A stretch of 64,000 nt of DNA from Pseudoalteromonas sp. T1lg23B (GTDB lineage: Bacteria; Pseudomonadota; Gammaproteobacteria; Enterobacterales; Alteromonadaceae), in the NCBI RefSeq assembly GCF_002964665.1, contig NZ_PQBZ01000013.1:124001-188000 (forward strand). Reading direction: 5' to 3'. The notes beneath the pieces were generated by a model. The model was not told the DNA's origin and ran no database searches. It worked only from the letters and a program-made list of their open reading frames with translations. The translations under genes and the position numbers were made by a program. This document shows positions 9,061-16,697 of the stretch, piece by piece; the first letter of the stretch is position 1; each line of letters starts with the position of its first letter.

Positions 9061-9627
9061 TTATAAATATTCAAACGCTTTGACAACTCTTGTGACACCG
9101 TTAATATGTCGAGCGATTTCTACCGCGCGGTCAGCTTCTTCTTGTTTAACTAAGCCCATTAGAAACACCTCGCTATTCTCAGTAACAACTTTAATATTGT
9201 TACCACTAACGTCTTCGGCAGCCAACAGCTTGGTTTTAACTTTTGACGTTAGCCAGACATCATGAGTTTGGGTCGTCACTCCGATATTGCTACTGATACG
9301 CAATTGGTTGTGTATTTGACGTATCGCAGGTATGTCTTTAAGCGCATTGTGTGCTTGTTGCTTCATTTCTGCATTGGCAACTTGGCCAACCATCAGGACG
9401 ACACCATTAACACTAATCAAGCTAATATTGGCGTGTTCTTTCAAGCGCTCTATATTGCGAATGGCTAACATGCCTTTTATCTCGATGTTATTGTCATCGA
9501 TTTGTGAGCCAATTGTACGTCTGTCGTTAGCCGCTGATATTGCTCCAGCAGTTCCAGCTACAACGGCGGCAGCACAACCCTGTAACAATGAAACAACTAA
9601 CAGTAAGGCAATGGGCTTAAGCTGCAT
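9061..9627 (-). CDS. dolP: Outer-membrane BON-domain lipoprotein DolP (YraP)
   Basis: 188-aa lipoprotein with a signal peptide and lipobox LLQGC (about residues 13-17). Two BON domains follow (about 45-115 and 120-188), each with the glycine-centred VNGVVLMVGQV / ENSEVFLMGLV pattern. DolP supports outer-membrane integrity and the BAM machinery in E. coli. The start codon overlaps the diaA stop (TAATG), and diaA-dolP is the conserved order. No lipoprotein-retention signal is obvious after the Cys, fitting an outer-membrane location. Confidence 0.92.
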   Translation of the reverse strand: MQLKPIALLLVVSLLQGCAAAVVAGTAGAISAANDRRTIGSQIDDNNIEIKGMLAIRNIERLKEHANISLISVNGVVLMVGQVANAEMKQQAHNALKDIPAIRQIHNQLRISSNIGVTTQTHDVWLTSKVKTKLLAAEDVSGNNIKVVTENSEVFLMGLVKQEEADRAVEIARHINGVTRVVKAFEYL

Positions 9628-10214
9628 TATTGCTCTCCTTGGGGAAATAAGGTGTTATCAATTAACTGGCTGAGGCAGTGAGTAATAAATAGATGAGATT
9701 CAACAATACGACTTGGGCGTTTGCTCGGTACACGGATCTCTACATCACTGGGGCCTAGTAGGCCTGTTAATTCACCGCCATCATCACCAACCAATGCGAT
9801 GACCTTCATGTCTTTTGTTAGCGCTGCTTCGGTCGCACTGACAACGTCTTTTTCATTACCGTTAACAGCGATAACAAGCAGCAAGTCACCTTGCTGTGCA
9901 AATGCTCTGACCTGACGAGCAAAACGATCGTTATCATCGGCATTGTTCTGTGCGCCAAGTTGCACGCTGGATTGTGTTAAGGCAACAGCAGGTAAGCAGG
10001 GGCGCTCCGTTTCATAGAAGTTCACCAGTAAGCCAGCCAAATGCTCCGCAAGCATATGACAGCTATCAACGCCACAGCACAGTAACTTATTACCGTTGAT
10101 TAAGCCTTGTACTATGGTCAGAGCGGCCGACTCAAGTGCATCGGGCAGTACTTCGCCTGCTGCAATTTGTGCTTGAATACTTTCTGTAAAAATACTCTTG
10201 ATAGATTCTTGCAT
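9627..10214 (-). CDS. diaA: DnaA initiator-associating protein DiaA (SIS domain)
   Basis: SIS-domain protein of 195 aa that binds DnaA and promotes timely initiation at oriC in E. coli. The start MQESIKSIFTESIQAQIAAG, the NGNKLLCCG loop and the GGELTGLLGPSDVEIRVPS segment match DiaA. I use the ATG at 10214: the N-terminus then aligns with E. coli DiaA, and it lies one base after the yraN stop. The longer in-frame start at 10265 would overlap yraN. Members are also annotated as GmhA-like phosphoheptose isomerases, but the neighbours favour DiaA. Confidence 0.93.
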   Translation of the reverse strand: MQESIKSIFTESIQAQIAAGEVLPDALESAALTIVQGLINGNKLLCCGVDSCHMLAEHLAGLLVNFYETERPCLPAVALTQSSVQLGAQNNADDNDRFARQVRAFAQQGDLLLVIAVNGNEKDVVSATEAALTKDMKVIALVGDDGGELTGLLGPSDVEIRVPSKRPSRIVESHLFITHCLSQLIDNTLFPQGEQ

Positions 10215-10215
10215 A

Positions 10216-10581
10216 TTAAAAAACGCTCTTAATCCATTGTATATTAGGAGGATCTTTGCCCTCAATTGCGATAAAGTCTACGCGTAATGGTACATTATGC
10301 AACTTTTGTTCAGTTAGATAGTGATAAATACTACGCTTTAATCTTTGTTGTTTGGTGTAACTCAAAGCGGCCAACACTCCGCCAAACTGCTTGGATTGCC
10401 GATACTTAACTTCGATAAATACCCAGCAATCCGCTTCTTTCATCACGAGATCTATTTCGCCAAAAGGGCAATAATAATTGCGAGTAACATAACAAAGCCC
10501 TTGTTTCTTGAGGAAACTTTCTGCTAAGTGTTCGTAATGATTACCCTTGTCACGTGTATTTTTAAATAGTCCTTTAAACAT
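10216..10581 (-). CDS. yraN: UPF0102 protein YraN, putative endonuclease-fold protein
   Basis: 121-aa member of the YraN family, which has a restriction-endonuclease-like fold and no settled role. The GEIDLVMKEADCWVFIEVKYR region (about residues 40-60) keeps the GEIDL...EVK pattern expected for a PD-(D/E)xK active site. It lies between lpoA and diaA, a conserved context across gammaproteobacteria, with 13 nt to lpoA upstream. Confidence 0.92.
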   Translation of the reverse strand: MFKGLFKNTRDKGNHYEHLAESFLKKQGLCYVTRNYYCPFGEIDLVMKEADCWVFIEVKYRQSKQFGGVLAALSYTKQQRLKRSIYHYLTEQKLHNVPLRVDFIAIEGKDPPNIQWIKSVF

Positions 10582-10594
10582 AAGGCCTCCTGCC

Positions 10595-12481
10595 TTAGTT
10601 GAGAACCGGCTCCCTTGTTGTTGAGGTTTGTTTCATAAACAGCGGAGTCGGTGGTGTTTCATTTAAGTTCACCACGCGGATCTGGTTCTTCTTGTACTGT
10701 GCCCAGCGTAACTTTCTGTGCAACGTATTGCCTCTTTTGATACTTAGTTGGCCAGTTAGACCTTTAAACTCTTTACCTGGAATACGAGCTAATTGCTTGA
10801 TCTCAGGTATCAACCTTAATGCATCATAGGCCATTGCGAAGAGGCGTTGCTCTATGTCTGCTTGCTCCGGCCACAAGGCGACATATTGATCTCGCAAATT
10901 CTTTGGCTGAACCACTTCGGGTAACATCCAAGGCTGCTCGGTAAAATATAGCCCTTCCAAGTCGCCTTTATCCGTACTGTCTATACGACGACTGTAACTG
11001 CGAGAAGTGGCATACAGTGGAATTCGCTGCGCAAAGGTACTGACATTAACGTCCAGATAAGGTTTCAATAAACGAGTTTCTATCGCATCACCCAGAATAT
11101 AGACCACATCAATATCACCACGTGAGCGAGTTTCGCTTTCAACATCTTGCCTGAAAAGGGATTTGATGGTTTTTATTCTTTGCTTTGATTTATCGACTTC
11201 GAGTAGATCAGCCACCACATTAGCCATATTTTTACTATCGGTATAAAAACCAACTTCCGGTTCTGCCTCACTATATTTCTGCCACTGCTGTTCAAAGTGA
11301 CTGATCAGTCTGTGACCAGAATTGTTGTCTGGTGCCAGTAGCATAGGCTTTTGATACTCTTTAGCTAAAAAATGGACCAAGGCTTGTTCTACTTCATGCT
11401 CTGGGTTTAATGCAAAGAAATAGTGTTCTGGATGCATATTTGGCTGGCTAGGCGTATTGAGAAAAATGGTTGGCAGGTTGGCCAATACCTGAGAACTTGC
11501 TAGCCTATCGATATTGTTTTTTAGCAGTGGTCCAATGACAAAGTCAGCCTGATTTAACATTAACGTTTGTTCAATCGCTTCATTGCTTTGCATTTCGTCA
11601 ATAAAAAACACTTCTTCCACATCAAAGCTATCAAGTGCGGCTAAAAAGCCATTTTTTAATGCGCTGCCAAAACGTTCACTACTACCAGATTGTGGTAACA
11701 GTATCGCTAATTTCTGTGCACGGTAGGGAACTAGACTGACGGAGTTAGCCACTTCTTCTGGCAATAGGTAACTTGCAGGATGATTATTAAATCTGCGCTG
11801 CCAATTGTTAAGTGCTTGATGTAGTTGTACACCAGAACCAAGGTATATTTGTTGATATTTTGCCAGTTTGACCCAGCCTTGCTGCAAGGCCGTGCCAGTA
11901 TCAATGCGTTCTAAAGCGTAAGAGGACAGCTGTTGTAAAGCCTGCCAGATAGCGCTATTTAAGTTGGTGACTTTTAAATCGTGCTTAGCCGCAATATCTG
12001 CGGCACTGAAGAAATAAGTGAGCGCTTGATTGGGCAACCCTTCCGAAGCGTAAATGTCTCCTTTTAGATATTGGTGCCACGCTTGGTGCTCTGGCAAGCT
12101 GAGTTGCTCCTCCAAGGTATTTAAAATAGCTAAAGCGGCGCTGGCTAAGCCTCTTTCTTTGCGGGCTAGCGCGATGTACAGCTTGTTTTGTACGTGGTCA
12201 ACACTGGCTTTACTTTCCAGCGCAAAACAAATTTCTTCTAAGGTTTGCCAGCTTTTGTTATCAATGGCGAGATCACGCGCTAGGTAGAGCAACTGAATTC
12301 TGTCAGCACCTTGTTTATTCATGGCTTTTTGATACAGCATATGCGCATCAGACGTATCGACTACGACTTCTATTTGCTGACTTTTTGGCTTTGCGTCTGC
12401 TTTCGGTATTTTTTCGGTTGTACTACAGGCGGATAACCCCGACAATATAGCGATTACAAGACTAATTATTTTCAGTCGCAC
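10595..12481 (-). CDS. lpoA: Penicillin-binding protein activator LpoA
   Basis: 628-aa outer-membrane lipoprotein that activates PBP1A. The lipobox LSAC (about residues 16-19) ends the signal peptide. An N-terminal helical TPR-like domain (about 45-240) is followed by a periplasmic-binding-protein-like domain (about 255-570) with KLAILLPQSGSSERFGSALK at its start. Length and order (lpoA-yraN-diaA-dolP, divergent from rsmI) match E. coli yraM. The C-terminal 20 residues are low complexity. Confidence 0.94.
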   Translation of the reverse strand: MRLKIISLVIAILSGLSACSTTEKIPKADAKPKSQQIEVVVDTSDAHMLYQKAMNKQGADRIQLLYLARDLAIDNKSWQTLEEICFALESKASVDHVQNKLYIALARKERGLASAALAILNTLEEQLSLPEHQAWHQYLKGDIYASEGLPNQALTYFFSAADIAAKHDLKVTNLNSAIWQALQQLSSYALERIDTGTALQQGWVKLAKYQQIYLGSGVQLHQALNNWQRRFNNHPASYLLPEEVANSVSLVPYRAQKLAILLPQSGSSERFGSALKNGFLAALDSFDVEEVFFIDEMQSNEAIEQTLMLNQADFVIGPLLKNNIDRLASSQVLANLPTIFLNTPSQPNMHPEHYFFALNPEHEVEQALVHFLAKEYQKPMLLAPDNNSGHRLISHFEQQWQKYSEAEPEVGFYTDSKNMANVVADLLEVDKSKQRIKTIKSLFRQDVESETRSRGDIDVVYILGDAIETRLLKPYLDVNVSTFAQRIPLYATSRSYSRRIDSTDKGDLEGLYFTEQPWMLPEVVQPKNLRDQYVALWPEQADIEQRLFAMAYDALRLIPEIKQLARIPGKEFKGLTGQLSIKRGNTLHRKLRWAQYKKNQIRVVNLNETPPTPLFMKQTSTTREPVLN

Positions 12482-12543
12482 AACAACGCCCTAATTGATT
12501 TATTCTCTGATGGCTATCTTACTGACTGAACCTGGAGAGCTCA

Positions 12544-13401
12544 ATGATTAAAGCACCGAACTCAGATAAAATAGGCACCCTTTACGTAGTAGCGACGCCA
12601 ATAGGTAACCTTGCCGATATTAGCGAACGCGCAATCACCACTTTATCGAGCGTGGACTTAATCGCGGCTGAAGATACTCGACATACTGGAAAATTACTGA
12701 GTCATTTTAATATCAAGGCAAAAACGTTTGCCTTGCATGACCACAACGAAAAGCAAAAAGCCCAACAGATTGTTGATTGGCTCAACGAAGGACTCGATAT
12801 TGCGCTCGTTTCTGATGCGGGCACCCCTTTGATCAGCGATCCCGGTTATGCGGTGGTCAATTTATGTCGTGAGCAAGGTGCTCATGTGACGCCCGTTCCG
12901 GGAGCATGTGCTGCTATTACTGCTTTAAGCTGCTCAGGTCTGCCAACCGATCGCTTTCAGTTTATAGGCTTTACCCCAGCAAAAAGTCAGGCGCGCCAAC
13001 AGTTTTTTCTAGACGCATATGAAAGTGGTATCACCAGTATTATGTATGAAAGCACGCACCGCATCATGGCAAGTTTAGATGACTTACAAACCGCCTTAGG
13101 GGCCGAGCAACAGGTGGTGTTCGCCAAAGAGTTGACCAAAACTTACGAAACTTTCTTCAGTGGTAGTGTTGCTGATCTTATCGCATTTTTAACAGATGAA
13201 CCCGAAAAGCAGCGCGGCGAGCTGGTACTTATGTTGCCAGGCAAGCCAAAGCAACAAGAAGAAATCCCCGCAGATGCACAGCGCATGCTGGCATTATTAG
13301 AGCCTGAAATGCCTTTAAAGAAAGCCTGTGGTGTGGTGGCCGAATATTTTGGACTGAAAAAGAACGCGCTATATAAAGCGTGGATCCAGCAGTCAAATTA
13401 G
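12544..13401 (+). CDS. rsmI: 16S rRNA 2'-O-ribose C1402 methyltransferase RsmI
   Basis: 285-aa SAM-dependent tetrapyrrole-methylase-fold enzyme that methylates C1402 of 16S rRNA. Diagnostic segments are GTLYVVATPIGNLADISERA, AAEDTRHTGKLL, SDAGTPLISDPGY and PVPGACAAITAL. A GGAGAG ribosome-binding site lies just upstream. It is divergent from lpoA, as in most gammaproteobacteria. In Pseudomonas the next gene after rsmI is rnpB; here rnpB lies about 13 kb further on. Confidence 0.97.
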   Translation: MIKAPNSDKIGTLYVVATPIGNLADISERAITTLSSVDLIAAEDTRHTGKLLSHFNIKAKTFALHDHNEKQKAQQIVDWLNEGLDIALVSDAGTPLISDPGYAVVNLCREQGAHVTPVPGACAAITALSCSGLPTDRFQFIGFTPAKSQARQQFFLDAYESGITSIMYESTHRIMASLDDLQTALGAEQQVVFAKELTKTYETFFSGSVADLIAFLTDEPEKQRGELVLMLPGKPKQQEEIPADAQRMLALLEPEMPLKKACGVVAEYFGLKKNALYKAWIQQSN

Positions 13402-13411
13402 ATGGCTTTCG

Positions 13412-13445
13412 AATGTATTGGCCTACGCATCGAGGCCAATACATT
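13412..13445. terminator. Perfect inverted repeat after rsmI
   Basis: A perfect 13-bp inverted repeat (AATGTATTGGCCT / AGGCCAATACATT) with an 8-nt loop sits between the convergent rsmI and the small ORF at 13454-13597. It lacks a U run but is placed as a bidirectional terminator would be. It also marks the left edge of the accessory block. Confidence 0.6.
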
Positions 13446-13453
13446 ACACAGCT

Positions 13454-13597
13454 TTACTCTTTGTCACACAAGTGAGGACTGACTAAACACCAGCCTGAAG
13501 TGCTATTGTCGCCCGTATAAGGTTCGGGAGAAGTCGTCGCTGAAAACGCCATAGTGGTGTACGCAAATACACAGAACAAAATAGTTTTGATAGCCAT
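13454..13597 (-). CDS. Small secreted peptide of 47 aa, unknown function
   Basis: A short ORF with a good ribosome-binding site (AAAGGA, 7-8 nt before ATG). The product begins MAIKTILFCVFAYTTMAFSA, a convincing signal peptide with cleavage near residue 19. The mature part is about 28 residues and has two Cys in GWCLVSPHLCDKE that could form a disulfide. It lies 38 bp after the CadC-like regulator on the same strand, so the two may be co-transcribed. I do not recognise the family. It could be a signalling partner of the regulator's periplasmic domain, or an unrelated small envelope peptide. Confidence 0.6.
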   Translation of the reverse strand: MAIKTILFCVFAYTTMAFSATTSPEPYTGDNSTSGWCLVSPHLCDKE

Positions 13598-13635
13598 GGT
13601 AATATCCTTTTTGAACATTGTTTCGCTATCAATAC

Positions 13636-15708
13636 TTAAAGGAGTGCCTCAACAACATAACTCAACATAAACTTTTTCGTAATTTTTATCTGATTTTGCC
13701 ATTCTTCATGTTGTACTGCACTACCGCCTTTTACTATTAAGCTTTTGTTGTTACTGCTTATATAAAATTTAGTGGCGTTTTTGCTGTATGGAATGGCAAG
13801 TGACGCGTGAAAAACATTCTCGTCACTTAAGTCAAGTTGGTGAAAGGTTACTGACGCCAAATCGTGTTCTGTCCACATCACAATATTATCTGTAAACGCT
13901 ATTTGTGAATTAGCTTCTAGTTGGGCTCGTTGATTCAATGCATGAAGTGTTCCTTCAGCGGGTTGTAGATATAGTGAGCCATCGTCTGTAACAAGCAGTA
14001 ACTTACCCTTGGATTCGAAAACATATCGAAAACCGTCGAGTCGGTGTTGCACCTTGTTGCCATCCCAATAGTAAACATGCCATGAAGAGTTAGAACGAGC
14101 CGTGAAATATAAGGATTGGCCGTCTTCTAGCAGTGCAATGCTCTGTGGTTGTACATTGCCAAGCGGTACTGGAAAAGCAAGCTTAGACGCGTAGCTGACT
14201 ATTTTTACTTTACCTTGCTCAATGAACGCGAGTGATTGTGCATCGGCAGCATGGCTAATGTGTGTAATAGGGTGAGCTGATTCATAGATAATCTCAGTTG
14301 CTTCGGGATGGGTGTTGCTAAATGAGACAATTTGAGAACTGCCATCGCGTTTAGATAGACCAATAAATTTGTTATCGCCCATTTCGCTAATGAGTAAACT
14401 AATATCTTCTGAAAAGTGATAGTAGCTCTTAGTGTTTTCGCTATTTAACGGTAACGGAATTTCATAGAAAAACGACGCCTTCTGCGCGGCTTTAGAGGTA
14501 TGAATAAGTTGATTGCGTTCATCAATACTCAGCATGTGAACAACCTGCTTCGCTATCAGTGAGTTAGAACCATCCTTGATTGAAAAGTTTTGCAAGCCAT
14601 TTTCAGTGGCAACAATAACCTGCCCATCATCTAGCCAATCTAAGTCGAACACAGTGCTGTCTATCAGCTTGTGTGACTCTTTACTAAATTCCTTGGTGTT
14701 ATACACCTCAAGGGCGGTGGTTTTTTGCAAGGTATTGTAGCTAAGCAAGGCAATATGCTCATCACTTGGGGCCATTGAGCCGGCAAAAAAATGAATGAAA
14801 GTCTCTGGGTTTTTTATCACTGGTCGATGAACGCCTGAGCTCACATCATAATGATACAAGTTAAACGAATGTGCTTCGTCATCACTGGCAATAAAGTAGA
14901 GTTGATTATCATCTTTACTCAAAAAGATATCAGCGATGAAGGTAAATTTGTCGACTATTGTGGTTGTTGTGCCTGTAGAGGTATCTATTGCGATGATCTC
15001 AGAGTTACCTTTTTTGACATTGGAAATATACAGCGTGCTTCCTGAATTAGAAAACCCCATTGCATCTGGCCAAGTTACTTGCTTTAACACCGCTTCATCA
15101 GTGCCTCTGTGTTGGTCTCGTAACATAATGGAGAATGTTGTTTCTCCTGGCAGTTTTGTGGCATAGGCATATTGAGCGTCAGAAGAATAAGCAAACGCAA
15201 TGTGCTGCGTACCAATTCTATTGGTATTTTGTAGTGGCTCAGCGAGCGTTAGTTGATTGCTAATTGGCATAAAAGCGATGAGTATTATGACGAGAGTAAG
15301 TATTGCGCAGGCTTGAAAAGTTTTATGCCAGTGGTGGCGTGGTTTTGGCTCGCGCCAATGATGGCAATCATTGGGGAGCTGATCTTTGCTCGGGCAATGC
15401 TTACCTTGGCAAAAATGTACGTCGCAAATCAGTTTGTAGCCCCTTTTTGAGATGAGTTGTATATATTTTGGCTGCTTGGGATCGTCATCAAATGCGCTAC
15501 GCAGTTTACTGATGCACCGCCTGACCGCCGCGTCGCTGACCATAACGCCATCCCATACCTGATCGTGCAACTCATTAATACTCACAAACCTGTCTCTATT
15601 CACATATAGGTACTCGAGCACCGCAAACACCTTGGGCTCGATATCAATGAATCGTCCATCAATACATATTTTATGTTCTTCCCTTAAAACTATTATTTTT
15701 TTCATCAT
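13636..15708 (-). CDS. CadC/ToxR-like membrane regulator with periplasmic beta-propeller
   Basis: 690-aa one-component transcription regulator. An OmpR/PhoB-type winged helix occupies about residues 5-95 (IEPKVFAVLEYLY..., DAAVRRCISKLRSAFDDDP, ISKRGYKLIC). A Cys/His-rich linker follows (about 95-128; C95, C100, C105, C115 and several His), then one transmembrane helix (about 132-149). The large periplasmic part (about 160-680) has repeating YFIASDD / LYFTARS blades of a TolB/WD40-like propeller. It is divergently transcribed from the RiPP precursor genes across 166 bp and is the obvious candidate regulator. The inducing signal is unknown. Start is ATG-ATG with no strong ribosome-binding site. 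Confidence 0.85.
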   Translation of the reverse strand: MMKKIIVLREEHKICIDGRFIDIEPKVFAVLEYLYVNRDRFVSINELHDQVWDGVMVSDAAVRRCISKLRSAFDDDPKQPKYIQLISKRGYKLICDVHFCQGKHCPSKDQLPNDCHHWREPKPRHHWHKTFQACAILTLVIILIAFMPISNQLTLAEPLQNTNRIGTQHIAFAYSSDAQYAYATKLPGETTFSIMLRDQHRGTDEAVLKQVTWPDAMGFSNSGSTLYISNVKKGNSEIIAIDTSTGTTTTIVDKFTFIADIFLSKDDNQLYFIASDDEAHSFNLYHYDVSSGVHRPVIKNPETFIHFFAGSMAPSDEHIALLSYNTLQKTTALEVYNTKEFSKESHKLIDSTVFDLDWLDDGQVIVATENGLQNFSIKDGSNSLIAKQVVHMLSIDERNQLIHTSKAAQKASFFYEIPLPLNSENTKSYYHFSEDISLLISEMGDNKFIGLSKRDGSSQIVSFSNTHPEATEIIYESAHPITHISHAADAQSLAFIEQGKVKIVSYASKLAFPVPLGNVQPQSIALLEDGQSLYFTARSNSSWHVYYWDGNKVQHRLDGFRYVFESKGKLLLVTDDGSLYLQPAEGTLHALNQRAQLEANSQIAFTDNIVMWTEHDLASVTFHQLDLSDENVFHASLAIPYSKNATKFYISSNNKSLIVKGGSAVQHEEWQNQIKITKKFMLSYVVEALL

Positions 15709-15874
15709 TGTTATTCTAGTAAGTGTTTAGAAAATAAAAGCATTTAAATCAAAGAAGTACGCTTTAGTTTGAGAAAAATTTGGAAATATTCATTCAGCTT
15801 TTGATTCTAAGGGATTTAGATTTCAAAGAGCAACATAAAAAACACGTAATTTTAACTTTTGTTAAGGGGTGACA
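15709..15874. promoter_or_regulatory. Divergent regulatory region of the RiPP cluster
   Basis: 166 bp of AT-rich DNA between the regulator and the first precursor. Just before the first precursor's ribosome-binding site is a palindrome TTAAC-TTTT-GTTAA (15852-15865). Two similar T/A-rich stretches (AAATCAAAG near 15745 and ATTTCAAAG near 15820) could be direct-repeat half-sites, the arrangement PhoB-type winged helices bind. This is pattern reading only. Confidence 0.45.
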
Positions 15875-16042
15875 ATGGAGAAGTTTGCGGCATTAAAGAA
15901 AATTGCTTCTTTGCCTATAAAAGCGCAACTGAAGGACGTTGATGTGTCAGTCAAACTCTTTAGTCACGGATGTGACAACTGTGCTGTTGAGACCTGTTCA
16001 ACGGCCAAATCGCAACCCACACAGCAGGTAAAGTCACCTTAA
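15875..16042 (+). CDS. Putative RiPP precursor peptide 1 (55 aa, C-x2-C-x4-C core)
   Basis: A short ORF with a strong ribosome-binding site (AAGGGG, about 6 nt spacing). The first ~31 residues are Lys/Leu-rich (MEKFAALKKIASLPIKAQLK...) and resemble a RiPP leader. The C-terminal part is HGCDNCAVETCSTAK followed by SQPTQQVKSP. It shares the Gly-Cys core start and a QQ-x-K tail with the two 46-aa peptides downstream, so I read it as a diverged third precursor. It could be processed by the same radical SAM enzymes or be a separate product. No family was recognised. Confidence 0.65.
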   Translation: MEKFAALKKIASLPIKAQLKDVDVSVKLFSHGCDNCAVETCSTAKSQPTQQVKSP

Positions 16043-16138
16043 CAACGACGCGACATCTTTTAAATGCTGATGGTGTTTAACCACCCGACACCCGCGGCAT
16101 CAAAAACATCAAGGGTGGATAGTAAAGGAATAAAAGCA

Positions 16139-16279
16139 ATGTCAGTAAATAAACTAAAAGAAATTGCACAAAAGCAAAACGTTAAAGCATCAAACCAAGC
16201 TTTAAAAATCATGCGTTCAGAAGGTTGTTCAAGCTGCTGTAGCTTCAGCGACGGTGGCAACTCACAGCAAATTAAGTAA
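16139..16279 (+). CDS. Putative RiPP precursor peptide 2 (46 aa, GCSSCC core)
   Basis: The ATG at 16139 is preceded by AAAGGA. I prefer it to an in-frame start at 16064, which has no ribosome-binding site. The product has a helical, Lys-rich leader (MSVNKLKEIAQKQNVKASNQ), then ALKIMRSEGCSSCCS and a Gly/Ser tail ending GGNSQQIK. It is about 63% identical to the next peptide, with complete identity in IMRSEGCSSCCS and GGNSQQ. Cys-rich cores next to radical SAM/SPASM enzymes are typical of ranthipeptides and sactipeptides, in which Cys is linked to backbone carbons. The exact linkage cannot be read from the sequence. Confidence 0.8.
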   Translation: MSVNKLKEIAQKQNVKASNQALKIMRSEGCSSCCSFSDGGNSQQIK

Positions 16280-16294
16280 TAGAAGGAATAAGCA

Positions 16295-16435
16295 ATGAGT
16301 ACGCAAAAACTGAAAATGTTGTCTCAACTTAAGCAAGTTCGTGTCAGCACTGATGCATTAAGCATCATGCGCAGTGAAGGTTGTTCTAGCTGTTGCAGTA
16401 TGAGCAGCGGTGGCAACTCACAGCAAGTTAAGTAA
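16295..16435 (+). CDS. Putative RiPP precursor peptide 3 (46 aa, GCSSCC core)
   Basis: Tandem paralogue of precursor 2, same length, starting 15 nt after its stop with a matching upstream sequence (AAGGAATAAGCA before ATG). The leader is MSTQKLKMLSQLKQVRVSTD, followed by ALSIMRSEGCSSCCS and MSSGGNSQQVK. Conservation is concentrated in the core while the leader has drifted, with conservative changes. This is what one expects if enzymes select on the core and on a few leader contacts. Confidence 0.8.
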   Translation: MSTQKLKMLSQLKQVRVSTDALSIMRSEGCSSCCSMSSGGNSQQVK

Positions 16436-16442
16436 TACCCAA

Positions 16443-16472
16443 CCAGGTAGGAGGCAATCGTCCCTTACCTGG
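16443..16472 (+). terminator. Hairpin between precursor and enzyme genes
   Basis: An inverted repeat CCAGGTA...TACCTGG with extra pairing (GGAGG / GTCC) directly after precursor 3. It has no clean U run, so it is more likely an attenuator or 3' stabiliser that leaves precursor mRNA in excess over enzyme mRNA. RiPP operons often have such an element; its function here is inferred. Confidence 0.5.
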
Positions 16473-16697
16473 AGTGAGTATCACTTTTTAGGCTGATTAC
16501 ACTGAGTGTTTACTGATTTCAGTATCACTTTCCAAAGATGGGAAAGCGCTTAGCCGCACCATCTAGGCCTTAAGCAGCACTGTGGAGGAAGAGTGTATCG
16601 GTGCTGTTGTCTTACCTTAATACTACTGAGCCGTCACTCAATAGTATTGGATTCATATTTGCGGCGTGTACTACATAACTATAAAAAGGGGTCTGCA

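Noticed and set aside
16064-16279. A longer precursor 2 starting at 16064
   Set aside because: That start has no ribosome-binding site, and the extra residues are not shared by the 46-aa paralogue; the ATG at 16139 has AAAGGA and matches the paralogue length.
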